Shown: positions 20,961 through 30,232 of the stretch, piece after piece
Layout of the letters: each line of letters opens with the position of its first letter
Position numbering within the stretch: position 1 is the stretch's first letter
Notes under the pieces: model-generated
Told to the model about the DNA's origin: nothing
The model's database searches: none
Seen by the model: the letters and a program-made list of their open reading frames with translations, nothing else
Program-made: the position numbers and the translations under genes
Assembly: GCA_040220455.1 (NCBI GenBank)
Contig: JAVJUS010000044.1
Location: forward strand, 120,033-184,032
DNA length: 64,000 nt
Reading direction: 5' to 3'
From: JAVJUS01 sp040220455
GTDB taxonomy: Bacteria; Pseudomonadota; Alphaproteobacteria; DSM-16000; Inquilinaceae

Positions 20961-22622
20961 TCACGACAGCCAGACACCGTTGAGCTGCATTTCCTCGGCG
21001 GGGTGGACCGAGAAGCCGTTGACGTTGGCGCCACTGGCCGTGAAGACCGAGCGCCAATAGGGCTGGATGATGACCGAATCGTCCTGCAGCATGGCCTCGA
21101 GATCGGCCATGATCTCGCGCCGCTCTTCCACGTCGAGGGTCGCCTCGGCCTGGTCCAGCAAGGCGTCGAAGTCGGGATTGCAGTACGAGCTCTCGTTCCA
21201 GGGCACGCCGCAGCGGTAGGCCAGGCTGAGCACCTGGGTGCCGAGCGGACGGTGGGTCCAGGAGGTGAAGCCGAACGGCGCCGTCGTCCAGCGCTCCCAG
21301 TAGGTGCCACCGGGCATGATGTTGACCGTCAGGTCGATGCCGGCCGGGCGCAGCATCTCGGCGATCACCTGGCAGGTATTCGGCTCCCAGGTCGGCTGGG
21401 CGACGCAGTCGATCGTGAGCTCGAGCCCGTCCTCGTAGCCGGCCTCCGCGAGGAGCGCGCGGGCCTGCTCGTAGTCCTGCGTCGGCTCGGGAATCTCGGC
21501 GTATTCCGGATGAGCCGGGGAGACGTGATGATCCTCGCCCGGCACGCCCAGGTTCTGGTAGCCGAGCTCCAGCAGCCGTGCATGGTCCATGCTCAGCCGG
21601 ATGGCCTTGCGCACCCGGACGTCGTCGAAGGGCGGCTCGGTCACCTTCATGCGGGCGACGCCGGTCTGGCCGGTCACCGTCTCGTAGAGCTGGAGATGCT
21701 GCATGCCCTGGACGGCCGGCACCTGGTCGACGCTCAGGCGGTAGAGCAGGTCGACCTGGCCGGAGGCCAGCGCGGCCAGCCACGCTGCCGGGTCGTCGCC
21801 GTGGTCGATATAGGTGATGCCGTCGAGATAGACCTCTTCGCCCCAGTACTCCGACGGGTCGCGCTTGACGAGCACGGCACGCTCGCCGACGCCGAAGTCC
21901 TCCAGCAGATAGGGGCCGGTGCCCACCGGGTTGTCCGGGAAATTGCCGCCCTCCTCGGTGAAGCGCCGATGCACGATGAGCGCCGGATAGTCACCCATCG
22001 ATTCCGGCAGCGCCAGGAAGGGCACGCGCATGTTGAAGCGGACGGTATGGTCGTCGACCTTCTCGACCGCCCCGTCCATCATGGGCGAACCGTCGTCGTT
22101 GCTTTCCCGCAGCGCGGCGAAGCGGCCGTAGTTCGACGAGCCCGTCTCCGGGTTCATCCAGCGCTCGAAATTGAAGATCACGTCGTCGGCGATGAAATCG
22201 TCGCCGTTGTTCCACTTCACGCCCCGGCGCAGGTGGAAGGTCCAGGTCTTGAGGTCGTCCGAGGCCTCCCACCGCTCGGCCAGGAAGGGCCGGGTGATGT
22301 TGTCGGTGCCGACCTGGGCCAGCGGCTCGATCACATGGCGGGCGATGTTGCCCTTCTCCGACCAGTCGAAGATCGCCGGGTCCGAGATCTCCTTCACGTT
22401 CATCGAAACGCGGATCGTGCCACCCATGTTGCCCTGGGCGCGCGCCGCCGGCACGAAGGGCTCGCCGGTGATCTTGCCCGCCAGAGTGTAGGCGGTCGTC
22501 GCGGAGAGACCGAGAAGGGTCGTCGTCCGCAAGAAGTCGCGGCGCCCGACATCGCCGTTCGCCAGCTTGTCCACCAGCTTGGGAATGGCCTTGTGGACCT
22601 TCGCCAAATCATCCTTGTGCAT
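20961..22622 (-). CDS. Periplasmic binding protein of a peptide/opine-type ABC transporter, Tat-exported
   Basis: A 553-residue SBP family 5 protein. The N-terminus carries a twin-arginine signal (GRRDFLRTTTLLGLS) about 27 residues in, followed by a hydrophobic stretch and ARAQG, so it is probably exported folded. FRLRRGVKWNNGDDF-type and GTGPYLLEDF segments are typical of the DppA/OppA fold. It has a GGGAG Shine-Dalgarno and a good sigma-70 promoter at 22765-22793. The ligand cannot be predicted; dipeptides, opines or glycosides are all seen in the family. Confidence 0.92.
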   Translation of the reverse strand: MHKDDLAKVHKAIPKLVDKLANGDVGRRDFLRTTTLLGLSATTAYTLAGKITGEPFVPAARAQGNMGGTIRVSMNVKEISDPAIFDWSEKGNIARHVIEPLAQVGTDNITRPFLAERWEASDDLKTWTFHLRRGVKWNNGDDFIADDVIFNFERWMNPETGSSNYGRFAALRESNDDGSPMMDGAVEKVDDHTVRFNMRVPFLALPESMGDYPALIVHRRFTEEGGNFPDNPVGTGPYLLEDFGVGERAVLVKRDPSEYWGEEVYLDGITYIDHGDDPAAWLAALASGQVDLLYRLSVDQVPAVQGMQHLQLYETVTGQTGVARMKVTEPPFDDVRVRKAIRLSMDHARLLELGYQNLGVPGEDHHVSPAHPEYAEIPEPTQDYEQARALLAEAGYEDGLELTIDCVAQPTWEPNTCQVIAEMLRPAGIDLTVNIMPGGTYWERWTTAPFGFTSWTHRPLGTQVLSLAYRCGVPWNESSYCNPDFDALLDQAEATLDVEERREIMADLEAMLQDDSVIIQPYWRSVFTASGANVNGFSVHPAEEMQLNGVWLS

Positions 22623-22764
22623 CGACGTCTCCCTGCACTCCCCGGCGGCCCGGGTCCAAACTGTTTGAAGCCTCGCGACGGATATTTACTTCGATTGCCC
22701 AGCCGTTCACTTCGGCTTTTGCAAGCAAGCGCCGTCGTTCCCTGGATTGATTGAGATTGCACGG

Positions 22765-22793
22765 ATTATTGGCAGCCCACTTGACGATGTCAA
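22765..22793 (-). promoter_or_regulatory. Sigma-70 promoter of the peptide-type ABC operon with overlapping palindrome
   Basis: On the minus strand, a perfect -35 TTGACA (22788-22793) and -10 AATAAT (22765-22770) are spaced 17 bp apart. The -35 box is the edge of a palindrome TTGACGATGTCAA (22781-22793), which could be an operator. The predicted transcript has a leader of about 135 nt before the SBP start. The 316-bp gap (22623-22938) holds only this and the start region of the NUDIX gene. Confidence 0.65.
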
Positions 22794-22938
22794 ACCAAAA
22801 CGGGCCTTTGCAATCCGAGGTTGGTCACCCGGGCCGCCCGATGGAGCGCCACGCCCGGGCCGCCGGCCATTCCCCCGAGGCCGGCTTTGCCCTACCGTCC
22901 CGCCGCGCGAGGGCGACCGGCAACGCTACGGAACGGAC

Positions 22939-23604
22939 ATGAGCCACACTCCCGAGACCGACATCGGTGATCCGGACCGCGATGGCCGCGTCGAACCCGA
23001 TGGTCCGGACGCCATCCGGGTGATCGAGCGGTCGACCTGCTTCCAGGGCTTCTTCCGCATGGACAAGTTCCGGCTCGTCCATCGCCGCCATGACGGCGGC
23101 TGGATCGAGCCGATAGACCGGGAAGTCCTGATGCGGGGCGAGGCCGTCGCCGTACTCCCCTACGACCCGACGACCGACCGGGTGGTGCTGCTGGAGCAGT
23201 TCCGCGCCGGGGCCTACGCGGCCGACCGCCCGGCCTGGTTGACCGAGATCGTCGCGGGCATCGTCGATCCGGGCGAGACGGTCGAGGCGGTGGCCCGCCG
23301 GGAGGCCGTCGAGGAGGCGGGGCTCGACCTCCTGGACCTGGAGAAGGTGGCGGAGTTCTTCTCCAGCCCCGGCGGCAGCTCGGAGATCATCCATCTCTAC
23401 GTCGCCCGGGTCGCGGCGCCCGAGGGCGAGGCGCTCCACGGCCTCGACGAGGAGGGCGAGGACATCCGCGTCTTCACCCTGCCCGGCGCGGAGGCGGCGG
23501 CCCTGGCGACGGAGGGCCGGTGCGACAACGCGACCACGCTTATCGCCCTGCTCTGGTTCGCGCTCAACCGGGACGCGTTGCGCCGTCGCTGGTCGTCGCC
23601 ATGA
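22939..23604 (+). CDS. NUDIX hydrolase, ADP-ribose pyrophosphatase-like
   Basis: A 221-residue hydrolase of nucleoside diphosphates linked to another moiety. The Nudix box fits GX5EX7REUXEEXG: GIVDPGETVEAVARRE followed by AVEEAGL. The preceding VVLLEQFRAGAYA and following SSPGGSSEIIHLYVA match the ADP-ribose pyrophosphatase (NudF/TrgB) group. The start MSHTPETDIG was chosen; longer upstream frames lack conservation. It precedes cysK by 94 bp. Confidence 0.88.
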   Translation: MSHTPETDIGDPDRDGRVEPDGPDAIRVIERSTCFQGFFRMDKFRLVHRRHDGGWIEPIDREVLMRGEAVAVLPYDPTTDRVVLLEQFRAGAYAADRPAWLTEIVAGIVDPGETVEAVARREAVEEAGLDLLDLEKVAEFFSSPGGSSEIIHLYVARVAAPEGEALHGLDEEGEDIRVFTLPGAEAAALATEGRCDNATTLIALLWFALNRDALRRRWSSP

Positions 23605-23698
23605 TCTTGCGGCTCCGGAGACGGAGGGCTAGGCTCCCGCTCCGTCGCGCGGGCCCGGTCGGACCCGAGCAGCCACCCCGGGAGGGCGCCGGAGCGTC

Positions 23699-24718
23699 AT
23701 GGATATCCGCCACGGATTCGTCGGAGCGGTCGGCCGCACGCCGCTGATCCGCCTCAACAAGCTGTCGGAGGAAACGGGGTGCGAGATCCTCGGCAAGGCC
23801 GAGTTCCTCAACCCCGGCGGGTCCGTCAAGGATCGCGCGGCGCTCGCCATCGTGCGCGACGCGGAGCGGCGCGGCGTGCTGCGGCCGGGCGGCGTGATCG
23901 TCGAGGGCACGGCGGGCAATACGGGCATCGGCCTGGCGCTGGTCGGCAACGCGCTCGGCTACCGCACCGTCATCGTCATGCCGGAGACGCAGAGCCAGGA
24001 GAAGAAGGACATGCTGCGCCTGTGCGGCGCGGACCTCCGGCTCGTCAAGGCGGTGCCCTACCGCGATCCGGGCAACTATGTCCGCGTCTCCGAGCGGCTC
24101 GCCGCGGAGCTGGCGGAGAGCGAGCCCGAGGGCGCGGTCTGGGCCAACCAGTTCGACAACACCGCCAACCGCCTGGGCCACTACGAGACGACGGGCCCGG
24201 AAATCTGGCAGCAGACCGGCGGGCGCATCGACGCCTTCACCTGCTCGGTCGGCACCGGCGGAACACTGGCAGGCGTCGCGATGGCGCTCAAGGAGCGGGA
24301 TGCCGGCATCCATGTGCGGCTCAGCGATCCGATGGGCTCGGCGCTGCACAACTGGTACGCCAATGGCGAGCTCAAGGCCGAGGGCAGTTCGATCACCGAA
24401 GGCATCGGCCAGGGGCGCATCACCGCCAATCTGGAGGACGCGCCGATCGACGCCTCCCAACAGGTCCCGGATGACGAGGCGCTCGACATCGTCTACCGCC
24501 TGCTTCAGGAGGAGGGGCTGGTCATGGGCGGGTCGACCGGCATCAACGTCGCCGGCGCCGTGCGCATCGCGCGCGAGCTGGGGCCCGGGCACACCGTCGT
24601 GACGATCCTGTGCGATCTCGGCACCCGCTACCAGTCGAAGATCTTCAACCCCGCCTTCCTGCACGAGAAGGGCCTGCCGGCGCCGCCCTGGCTCGAGGCT
24701 GCGGGCGACGCCGCATGA
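23699..24718 (+). CDS. cysK: Cysteine synthase A-type PLP enzyme
   Basis: A 339-residue fold-type II PLP enzyme that makes cysteine from O-acetylserine and sulfide. The PLP lysine is Lys44 in NPGGSVKDRAA; the substrate loop EGTAGNTGIGLA and the phosphate-binding VGTGGTLAG are present. The GSSITEGIGQGRITANL segment and slightly long C-terminus place it in the CysK-like subgroup common in alphaproteobacteria. Its stop overlaps the sseA start by ATGA, so the two are translationally coupled. Confidence 0.9.
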   Translation: MDIRHGFVGAVGRTPLIRLNKLSEETGCEILGKAEFLNPGGSVKDRAALAIVRDAERRGVLRPGGVIVEGTAGNTGIGLALVGNALGYRTVIVMPETQSQEKKDMLRLCGADLRLVKAVPYRDPGNYVRVSERLAAELAESEPEGAVWANQFDNTANRLGHYETTGPEIWQQTGGRIDAFTCSVGTGGTLAGVAMALKERDAGIHVRLSDPMGSALHNWYANGELKAEGSSITEGIGQGRITANLEDAPIDASQQVPDDEALDIVYRLLQEEGLVMGGSTGINVAGAVRIARELGPGHTVVTILCDLGTRYQSKIFNPAFLHEKGLPAPPWLEAAGDAA

Positions 24719-25596
24719 CCGGCGCCGCCGAGACGGTCGATACGCCCGCCGCCCGGCGGGCGCGCGCGCTGGTCGAAACCGCCGCCCTGCACGATCGGCT
24801 GGGCGAGGCCGGGCTGCGCGTGGTCGACGCCTCCTGGTTCCTGCCCCAGCAGGAGCGCGACGCGGCCGCCGAGTACCGGGCCGAGCACATTCCGGGCGCG
24901 GTCTTCTTCGACATCGACGCGATCGCGGAGGCGGAGAGCCCCCTGCCCCACATGCTGCCCACGGCGGCGGTATTCGCCGAGAAGGTCGGCGCTTTGGGTA
25001 TCGGCGACGATACCGAGGTCGTGGTCTATGACCGGGTCGGCCTGTTCACCGCCCCGCGGGTGTGGTGGACGCTGCGCGTCTTCGGCCACGATCGGGTGCG
25101 CGTGCTCGATGGCGGGCTGCCGAAATGGCTCGCGGAAGGCCGGCCGGTCGAGGTAGGCCCCGTCGCACCGGCGCCCGCGACCTTCACACCCCGTTTCAGG
25201 CCCGAACTGGTGCGCTCGGCCGCCGAGGTCGGCGCTTCGGACGAGCCGCTGGTCGACGCGCGCGCCGCCGGCCGCTTCGCCGGCAGCGAGCCGGAAACCT
25301 GGCCCGGCCGGCGCGCCGGCCACATTCCGGGCGCCCGCAACCTGCCCTTCACGCAGCTCACCGATCCCACCACGGGCACCCTGCTCGACGCCGAGGCGCT
25401 GCGCCGACGGTTCGTGGAGGCCGGCGTGCCGCTCGACCGCCCCGTGGTGACGAGCTGCGGCAGCGGCGTGACGGCCTGCGTGCTGACACTCGGCCTGCAT
25501 CTGGCGGGCGCGCCCGATGGGGCCGTCTATGACGGCTCCTGGGCGGAATGGGGCTTCCGCCAGGATCTCCCGATCGAGACCGGTCCGCCCCGGTAA
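24715..25596 (+). CDS. sseA: 3-mercaptopyruvate sulfurtransferase
   Basis: A 293-residue protein with two rhodanese domains; the second carries the active Cys248 in CGSGVTAC. The CG(S/T)GVTA loop is typical of 3-mercaptopyruvate sulfurtransferase rather than thiosulfate sulfurtransferase (CRKGVTA). The first domain is inactive, as usual, and contains RVWWTLRVFGHDRVRVLDGG. The ATGA overlap with cysK ties sulfur transfer to cysteine synthesis. Confidence 0.92.
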   Translation: MTGAAETVDTPAARRARALVETAALHDRLGEAGLRVVDASWFLPQQERDAAAEYRAEHIPGAVFFDIDAIAEAESPLPHMLPTAAVFAEKVGALGIGDDTEVVVYDRVGLFTAPRVWWTLRVFGHDRVRVLDGGLPKWLAEGRPVEVGPVAPAPATFTPRFRPELVRSAAEVGASDEPLVDARAAGRFAGSEPETWPGRRAGHIPGARNLPFTQLTDPTTGTLLDAEALRRRFVEAGVPLDRPVVTSCGSGVTACVLTLGLHLAGAPDGAVYDGSWAEWGFRQDLPIETGPPR

Positions 25597-25611
25597 GCCG
25601 CCCCTGTCAGC

Positions 25612-25637
25612 CGTCCCCCGCCCCCCGCGGGGGGACG
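25612..25637. terminator. Possible bidirectional terminator hairpin
   Basis: CGTCCCCC (25612-25619) pairs with GGGGGACG (25630-25637) around a 10-nt loop, between the convergent ends of sseA and aapP. There is no T-tract, so it may be only a weak or processing hairpin. Confidence 0.35.
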
Positions 25638-25671
25638 TCCGCGCCGGCTTCCCGGGACGCTCGCTGCCGCC

Positions 25672-26469
<798 letters not shown>

Positions 26470-26511
26470 CGGGGGATCTCCATGAAGCGGCGGGCTCGGT
26501 CCCGGGCCGGG

Positions 26512-27615
26512 TCAGCGCCGGGCCCGGCGTCCGGTCTCGAGACGGCTTTCCAGGGCCTGCGAGTATTTCGACAGCGAGTAGCAGATGACGAAGTAGATCA
26601 GGGCGATAAAGAGATAGCCTTCCTTGTACATCGGCCGCCAGCCGGCCTCGCTCAGCGCCGACTTGGTGGCGCCCAGCAGATCGAACAGGCCGATGATGAC
26701 GACCAGGGAGGTATCCTTGATGAAGCCGATGAAGGTGTTGACCAGCGGCGGGATCGCGATGGTCAGCGCCTGGGGCAGGATGATCAGGCGCATCTTCTGC
26801 CAGTAGGTCAGGCCGAGCGCGTCGGCCGCCTCGTACTGGCCGCGCGGGATCGCCTGCAGCCCGCCGCGCACTACCTCGGCGAGATAGGCGGCGGCGAACA
26901 TGATCAGGCCGATCTGGGCCCGCAGCAGCTTGTCGATCGACAGTTCCTGGGGCAGGAACAGCGGGATCAGCAGCGAGGCCATGAACAGCACCGTGATCAG
27001 CGGCACGCCGCGGATCAGTTCGATATAGGCCACGCAGACCGCCTTGACCGCCGGCATGTCCGACCGCCGCCCGAGCGCCAGCAGGATGCCCGCCGGGAAC
27101 GCGAAGACGAGGCCCACGATCGACAGGCCGAGCGTCAGCGGCAGGCCACCCCACTGATTGTTGGGCACATAGCTGAGCCCCAGCGCGCCGCCCCGGATCA
27201 GCAGCGCGATCGCCACGATGCCGAGCGCCCAGGCGATGGCGAGCCAGCGCCCCCAGGAGCGGCGATCGCCCGAGACCGCGATCAGGCCGAGCGCGAGAGC
27301 GACCGCCAGCGTCGGCCGCCACTGCTCGTCGTATGGATAAAGGCCGAAGAGGATGAACCGCCCCTTCTCGTGCAGGAAGGCCCAGCATGCCCCCGCCGCC
27401 TCGCGGCAGGCCTCCGGCGGGGCGGCGTGCCACACCGCCTCCAGCACGAGCCAGTCGACCATCGCCGGGACGATGTTGAACCCGGCCCAGACGATGACGA
27501 GGGTGAGCAGCGAGTTGTACCAGGTGTTGAACAGGTTCTCGCGCAGCCAGCGGATCGCGCCGGTCGGGGCGCGGGGCGGCCCTGTGACCTGTCCGGTCTC
27601 GATACGGTCGGTCAT
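26512..27615 (-). CDS. aapM: Amino-acid ABC transporter permease AapM-type
   Basis: A 367-residue membrane protein. Unlike short His/Gln permeases it has the large extra N-terminal region of the Aap group (NLFNTWYNSLLTLVIVWAGF) before the core with YIELIRGVPLITVLFMASLL and the EAA loop ADALGLTYWQKMRLIILPQA. It pairs with AapQ, whose stop lies 3 bp upstream. Confidence 0.92.
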   Translation of the reverse strand: MTDRIETGQVTGPPRAPTGAIRWLRENLFNTWYNSLLTLVIVWAGFNIVPAMVDWLVLEAVWHAAPPEACREAAGACWAFLHEKGRFILFGLYPYDEQWRPTLAVALALGLIAVSGDRRSWGRWLAIAWALGIVAIALLIRGGALGLSYVPNNQWGGLPLTLGLSIVGLVFAFPAGILLALGRRSDMPAVKAVCVAYIELIRGVPLITVLFMASLLIPLFLPQELSIDKLLRAQIGLIMFAAAYLAEVVRGGLQAIPRGQYEAADALGLTYWQKMRLIILPQALTIAIPPLVNTFIGFIKDTSLVVIIGLFDLLGATKSALSEAGWRPMYKEGYLFIALIYFVICYSLSKYSQALESRLETGRRARR

Positions 27616-27618
27616 GGC

Positions 27619-28818
27619 TCAGCGCTCCACAAGCGCGATGTGGCTGTTGTACCAGTTCATGAACAGCGAGATGCCGAGGCTCAGGCTCAGATAGACGGCC
27701 ATGAAGATGCTGATCGCCTCGATCGCCTGGCCGGTCTGGTTGAGCGTCGTGTTGCCGATCGACACCAGGTCGGGATAGCCGACCGCGACGGCGAGCGAGC
27801 TGTTCTTGGTCAGGTTCAGGTACTGGGTCGTCATCGGCGGGATGATGATGCGCAGCGCCTGGGGCAGCACGACCAGCCGCAGTACCTGGTTGCGCCGCAG
27901 GCCCAGGGCGTGCGCGGCCTCGGTCTGGCCGTGGCTGACCGCCAGGATGCCGCTGCGCACGATTTCCGCGATGAAGCCGGCGGTGTAGATCGTCAGGCCC
28001 AGCAGAACGGCCGCGAATTCCGGCGTCAGCGTCATGCCGCCGCGGAAGTTGAAGCCCGCGAGCTCGGGCACGCTGATCGCCGTCGGCGCCCCGCCGACCG
28101 CCCAGCCGACGATGCCGGCACCGACGATCGCGGCGAGACCGGCCCGGAAGGTCGGGAACGGCTGGCCGGTGGCGTCCTGTCGGCGCTTGGCCCAGCGCGC
28201 GAGCGCGATCGCCCCGACGATGCCGACCAGGACTCCGACCGACGCGGTCAGCCAGCCGATATCGGCGACCGGCGCGGGCAGCTTGATGCCGCGGTTGCTG
28301 AAGAACACGCCCGGCAGCGGATTGTCCGCGTCGCGGGGATGCGGCAGGGCATAGGTGATGACGCCGTACCAGACCAGGAGCTGGAGCAGGAGCGGCACGT
28401 TGCGCGTCACCTCGACATAGGCCGAGGCGAGCTTGGCGACGAGCCAGTTGGTCGACAGCCGCCCGATGCCGATGATCACGCCAAGGATCGTGGCGAGCAC
28501 GACGCCGATGATGGCCACGCGGAAGGTATTGGTGAGACCGACCAGGAAGGCCCGGCCGTAAGTGTCCGTCGCGTCGTAGGAAAACATGGATTCGCTGATC
28601 GCGAATCCGGCCTCCCGGTCGAGAAAGCCAAAGCCGGTGGCGATCTGGCGTTGCTCCAGGTTCGCCATGGTGTTGGACACCAGATAGCCGACGACGAAAA
28701 CGACCCCGGCGATGACCAGGAGTTGATAGATCACCGCGCGGTAGCGCGGGTCGTTCCACAGCGCCGCCAAGGGGGAGCGCCGCTGTCGGGAAGTCTCGCT
28801 CTCGGATACGACGGCCAC
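27619..28818 (-). CDS. aapQ: Amino-acid ABC transporter permease AapQ-type
   Basis: A 399-residue permease. The likely start is GTG at 28818 because a perfect GGAGGT Shine-Dalgarno lies 6 bp upstream; an earlier GTG at 28842 would place that site inside the coding region and lacks its own. Core motifs include YVEVTRNVPLLLQLLVWYGV and the EAA loop HALGLRRNQVLRLVVLPQAL. It has the long insertion between the first helices that marks the Aap/YhdX group. Confidence 0.9.
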   Translation of the reverse strand: MAVVSESETSRQRRSPLAALWNDPRYRAVIYQLLVIAGVVFVVGYLVSNTMANLEQRQIATGFGFLDREAGFAISESMFSYDATDTYGRAFLVGLTNTFRVAIIGVVLATILGVIIGIGRLSTNWLVAKLASAYVEVTRNVPLLLQLLVWYGVITYALPHPRDADNPLPGVFFSNRGIKLPAPVADIGWLTASVGVLVGIVGAIALARWAKRRQDATGQPFPTFRAGLAAIVGAGIVGWAVGGAPTAISVPELAGFNFRGGMTLTPEFAAVLLGLTIYTAGFIAEIVRSGILAVSHGQTEAAHALGLRRNQVLRLVVLPQALRIIIPPMTTQYLNLTKNSSLAVAVGYPDLVSIGNTTLNQTGQAIEAISIFMAVYLSLSLGISLFMNWYNSHIALVER

Positions 28819-28922
28819 GGGGGCACCTCCGTCGTCTCGCACCGGCCCGGGGTACCGGCGTCGCCGGAACGGCGCCGCCGCGCCGGAGCGGACCCCGGCG
28901 CGGCGGCGCCGTCACGATCCGG

Positions 28923-29951
28923 TCAGCGGACCGGCATGGCGTACATCAGGCCGCCGTCGGTCCACAGCGCGTTGACGCCGCGGTCCAGGCCGATCGCCGT
29001 GTCGGGGCCGACGTTCCGGTCGAAGATCTCGCCGTAGTTGCCGACCGACTCGATCGCTCGGACCGCCCACTCGTCATCCAGGCCAAGGGCCTCGCCCATG
29101 CCCGGCGAGACGCCCAGCAGGCGCTGAACGACGGGATTATCGGACTCCATCATCTCGTCGAGATTGCCCGAATTGACGCCGTATTCCTCCGCCTCGATGG
29201 TCGCGTAGACGACCCACTTGACGATGTCGAGGAACTGGTCGTCGCCGTGCGGCACGACCGGGCCCAGCGGCTCCTTGGAGATGGTCTCCGGCAGGATGAC
29301 GTGGGCCGACGGGTCCGGCGCCTCGGTGCGGATCGAGGCCAGGCCCGAGCGGTCGGTCGTGTAGACGTCGCAGCGCCCGGAGAAGTAGGCCGCGTTGACC
29401 TCCGAGAGCTGCTCGATGACGACCGGCTCGAACTCCATGTCGTTGGCGCGGAAGAAGTCCGCCAGGTTGAGCTCGGTCGTCGTGCCCGGCTGCACGCAGA
29501 CGGTGGCGCCGCTGAGCTCCATCGCGCTGCTCACGCCGAGCTCGGCCGGGACCATGAAGCCCTGGCCGTCATAGAAGGTGACGCCGGCGAAGTTGGTGCC
29601 CAGCGACGTGTCGCGAGTCAGCGTCCAGGTCGTGTTGCGCGAGAGCACGTCGATCTCGCCCGACTGGAGCGCCGTGAAGCGCTGCTGGGCGCTGAGCGGC
29701 GTGAACTCCACCGCCTCGGGATCGCCCAGGATCGCCGCGGCGATGGCGCGGCAGAAGTCGACGTCCAGGCCGGTCCAATTGCCCTGGCTGTCCGGAATGC
29801 TGAAGCCCGCGAGGCCCGTGTTGACGCCGCAGTGCAGAACTCCGCGCTCCTGCACGGCGTCGAGGACCGGGCCCGCCTGCGCGGTCGATCCGATCGCGAT
29901 CGTGCCGATCGCCGCGGCCGTCGCGGCGAGGGGGATGGCTTTGTTGATCAT
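28923..29951 (-). CDS. aapJ: Periplasmic general amino-acid-binding protein
   Basis: A 342-residue exported SBP family 3 protein. The Sec signal (KAIPLAATAAAIGTIAIG) ends at AQAG. Mature segments RGVLHCGVNTGLAGFS and WTGLDVDFCRAIAAAI are typical AapJ, as is FTALQSGEIDVLSRNTTWTL. It is the first gene of the operon, preceded by a sigma-54-type promoter at 30025-30040. Confidence 0.93.
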   Translation of the reverse strand: MINKAIPLAATAAAIGTIAIGSTAQAGPVLDAVQERGVLHCGVNTGLAGFSIPDSQGNWTGLDVDFCRAIAAAILGDPEAVEFTPLSAQQRFTALQSGEIDVLSRNTTWTLTRDTSLGTNFAGVTFYDGQGFMVPAELGVSSAMELSGATVCVQPGTTTELNLADFFRANDMEFEPVVIEQLSEVNAAYFSGRCDVYTTDRSGLASIRTEAPDPSAHVILPETISKEPLGPVVPHGDDQFLDIVKWVVYATIEAEEYGVNSGNLDEMMESDNPVVQRLLGVSPGMGEALGLDDEWAVRAIESVGNYGEIFDRNVGPDTAIGLDRGVNALWTDGGLMYAMPVR

Positions 29952-30024
29952 GACTGCCCTGTTCGTTCAGTTGCCTGTGGGTCGCGCACAACGTCAAGGC
30001 GTTTGCGCGGAGCCAACCCTAGCT

Positions 30025-30040
30025 AGCAATCCGCGCGCCA
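30025..30040 (-). promoter_or_regulatory. Sigma-54 (-24/-12) promoter of aapJQMP
   Basis: The minus strand reads TGGCGCGCGGATTGCT. It matches the consensus TGGCACG-N4-TTGCW at all but one defined position, with GG and GC exactly 10 bases apart. The predicted start is about 30014, giving a leader of about 63 nt. This suggests nitrogen control through RpoN and an enhancer-binding protein such as NtrC; no NtrC site was recognised upstream. Confidence 0.65.
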
Positions 30041-30232
30041 TAAAGAATAATTCGACAAGTACCGAAATTTCCGCGGGAGACCCCGGCTTGTTCCGCCAGG
30101 GGCCCGGCGAACCCGGGCAGCGGCCTGAAAACCCGTTTGACCCGCCGGCCGGGGGCGCGGATTATGCCGTATCGATGCCTCGTTTGGCGGGAGCATCTTT
30201 TCCCCAGTTCGACTTTCGCGGAAGCGCCTTCG

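Noticed and set aside
30041..30232. A SAM-type riboswitch upstream of metC
   Set aside because: No conserved SAM-II or SAM-I core was recognised; only GC-rich hairpins are visible.
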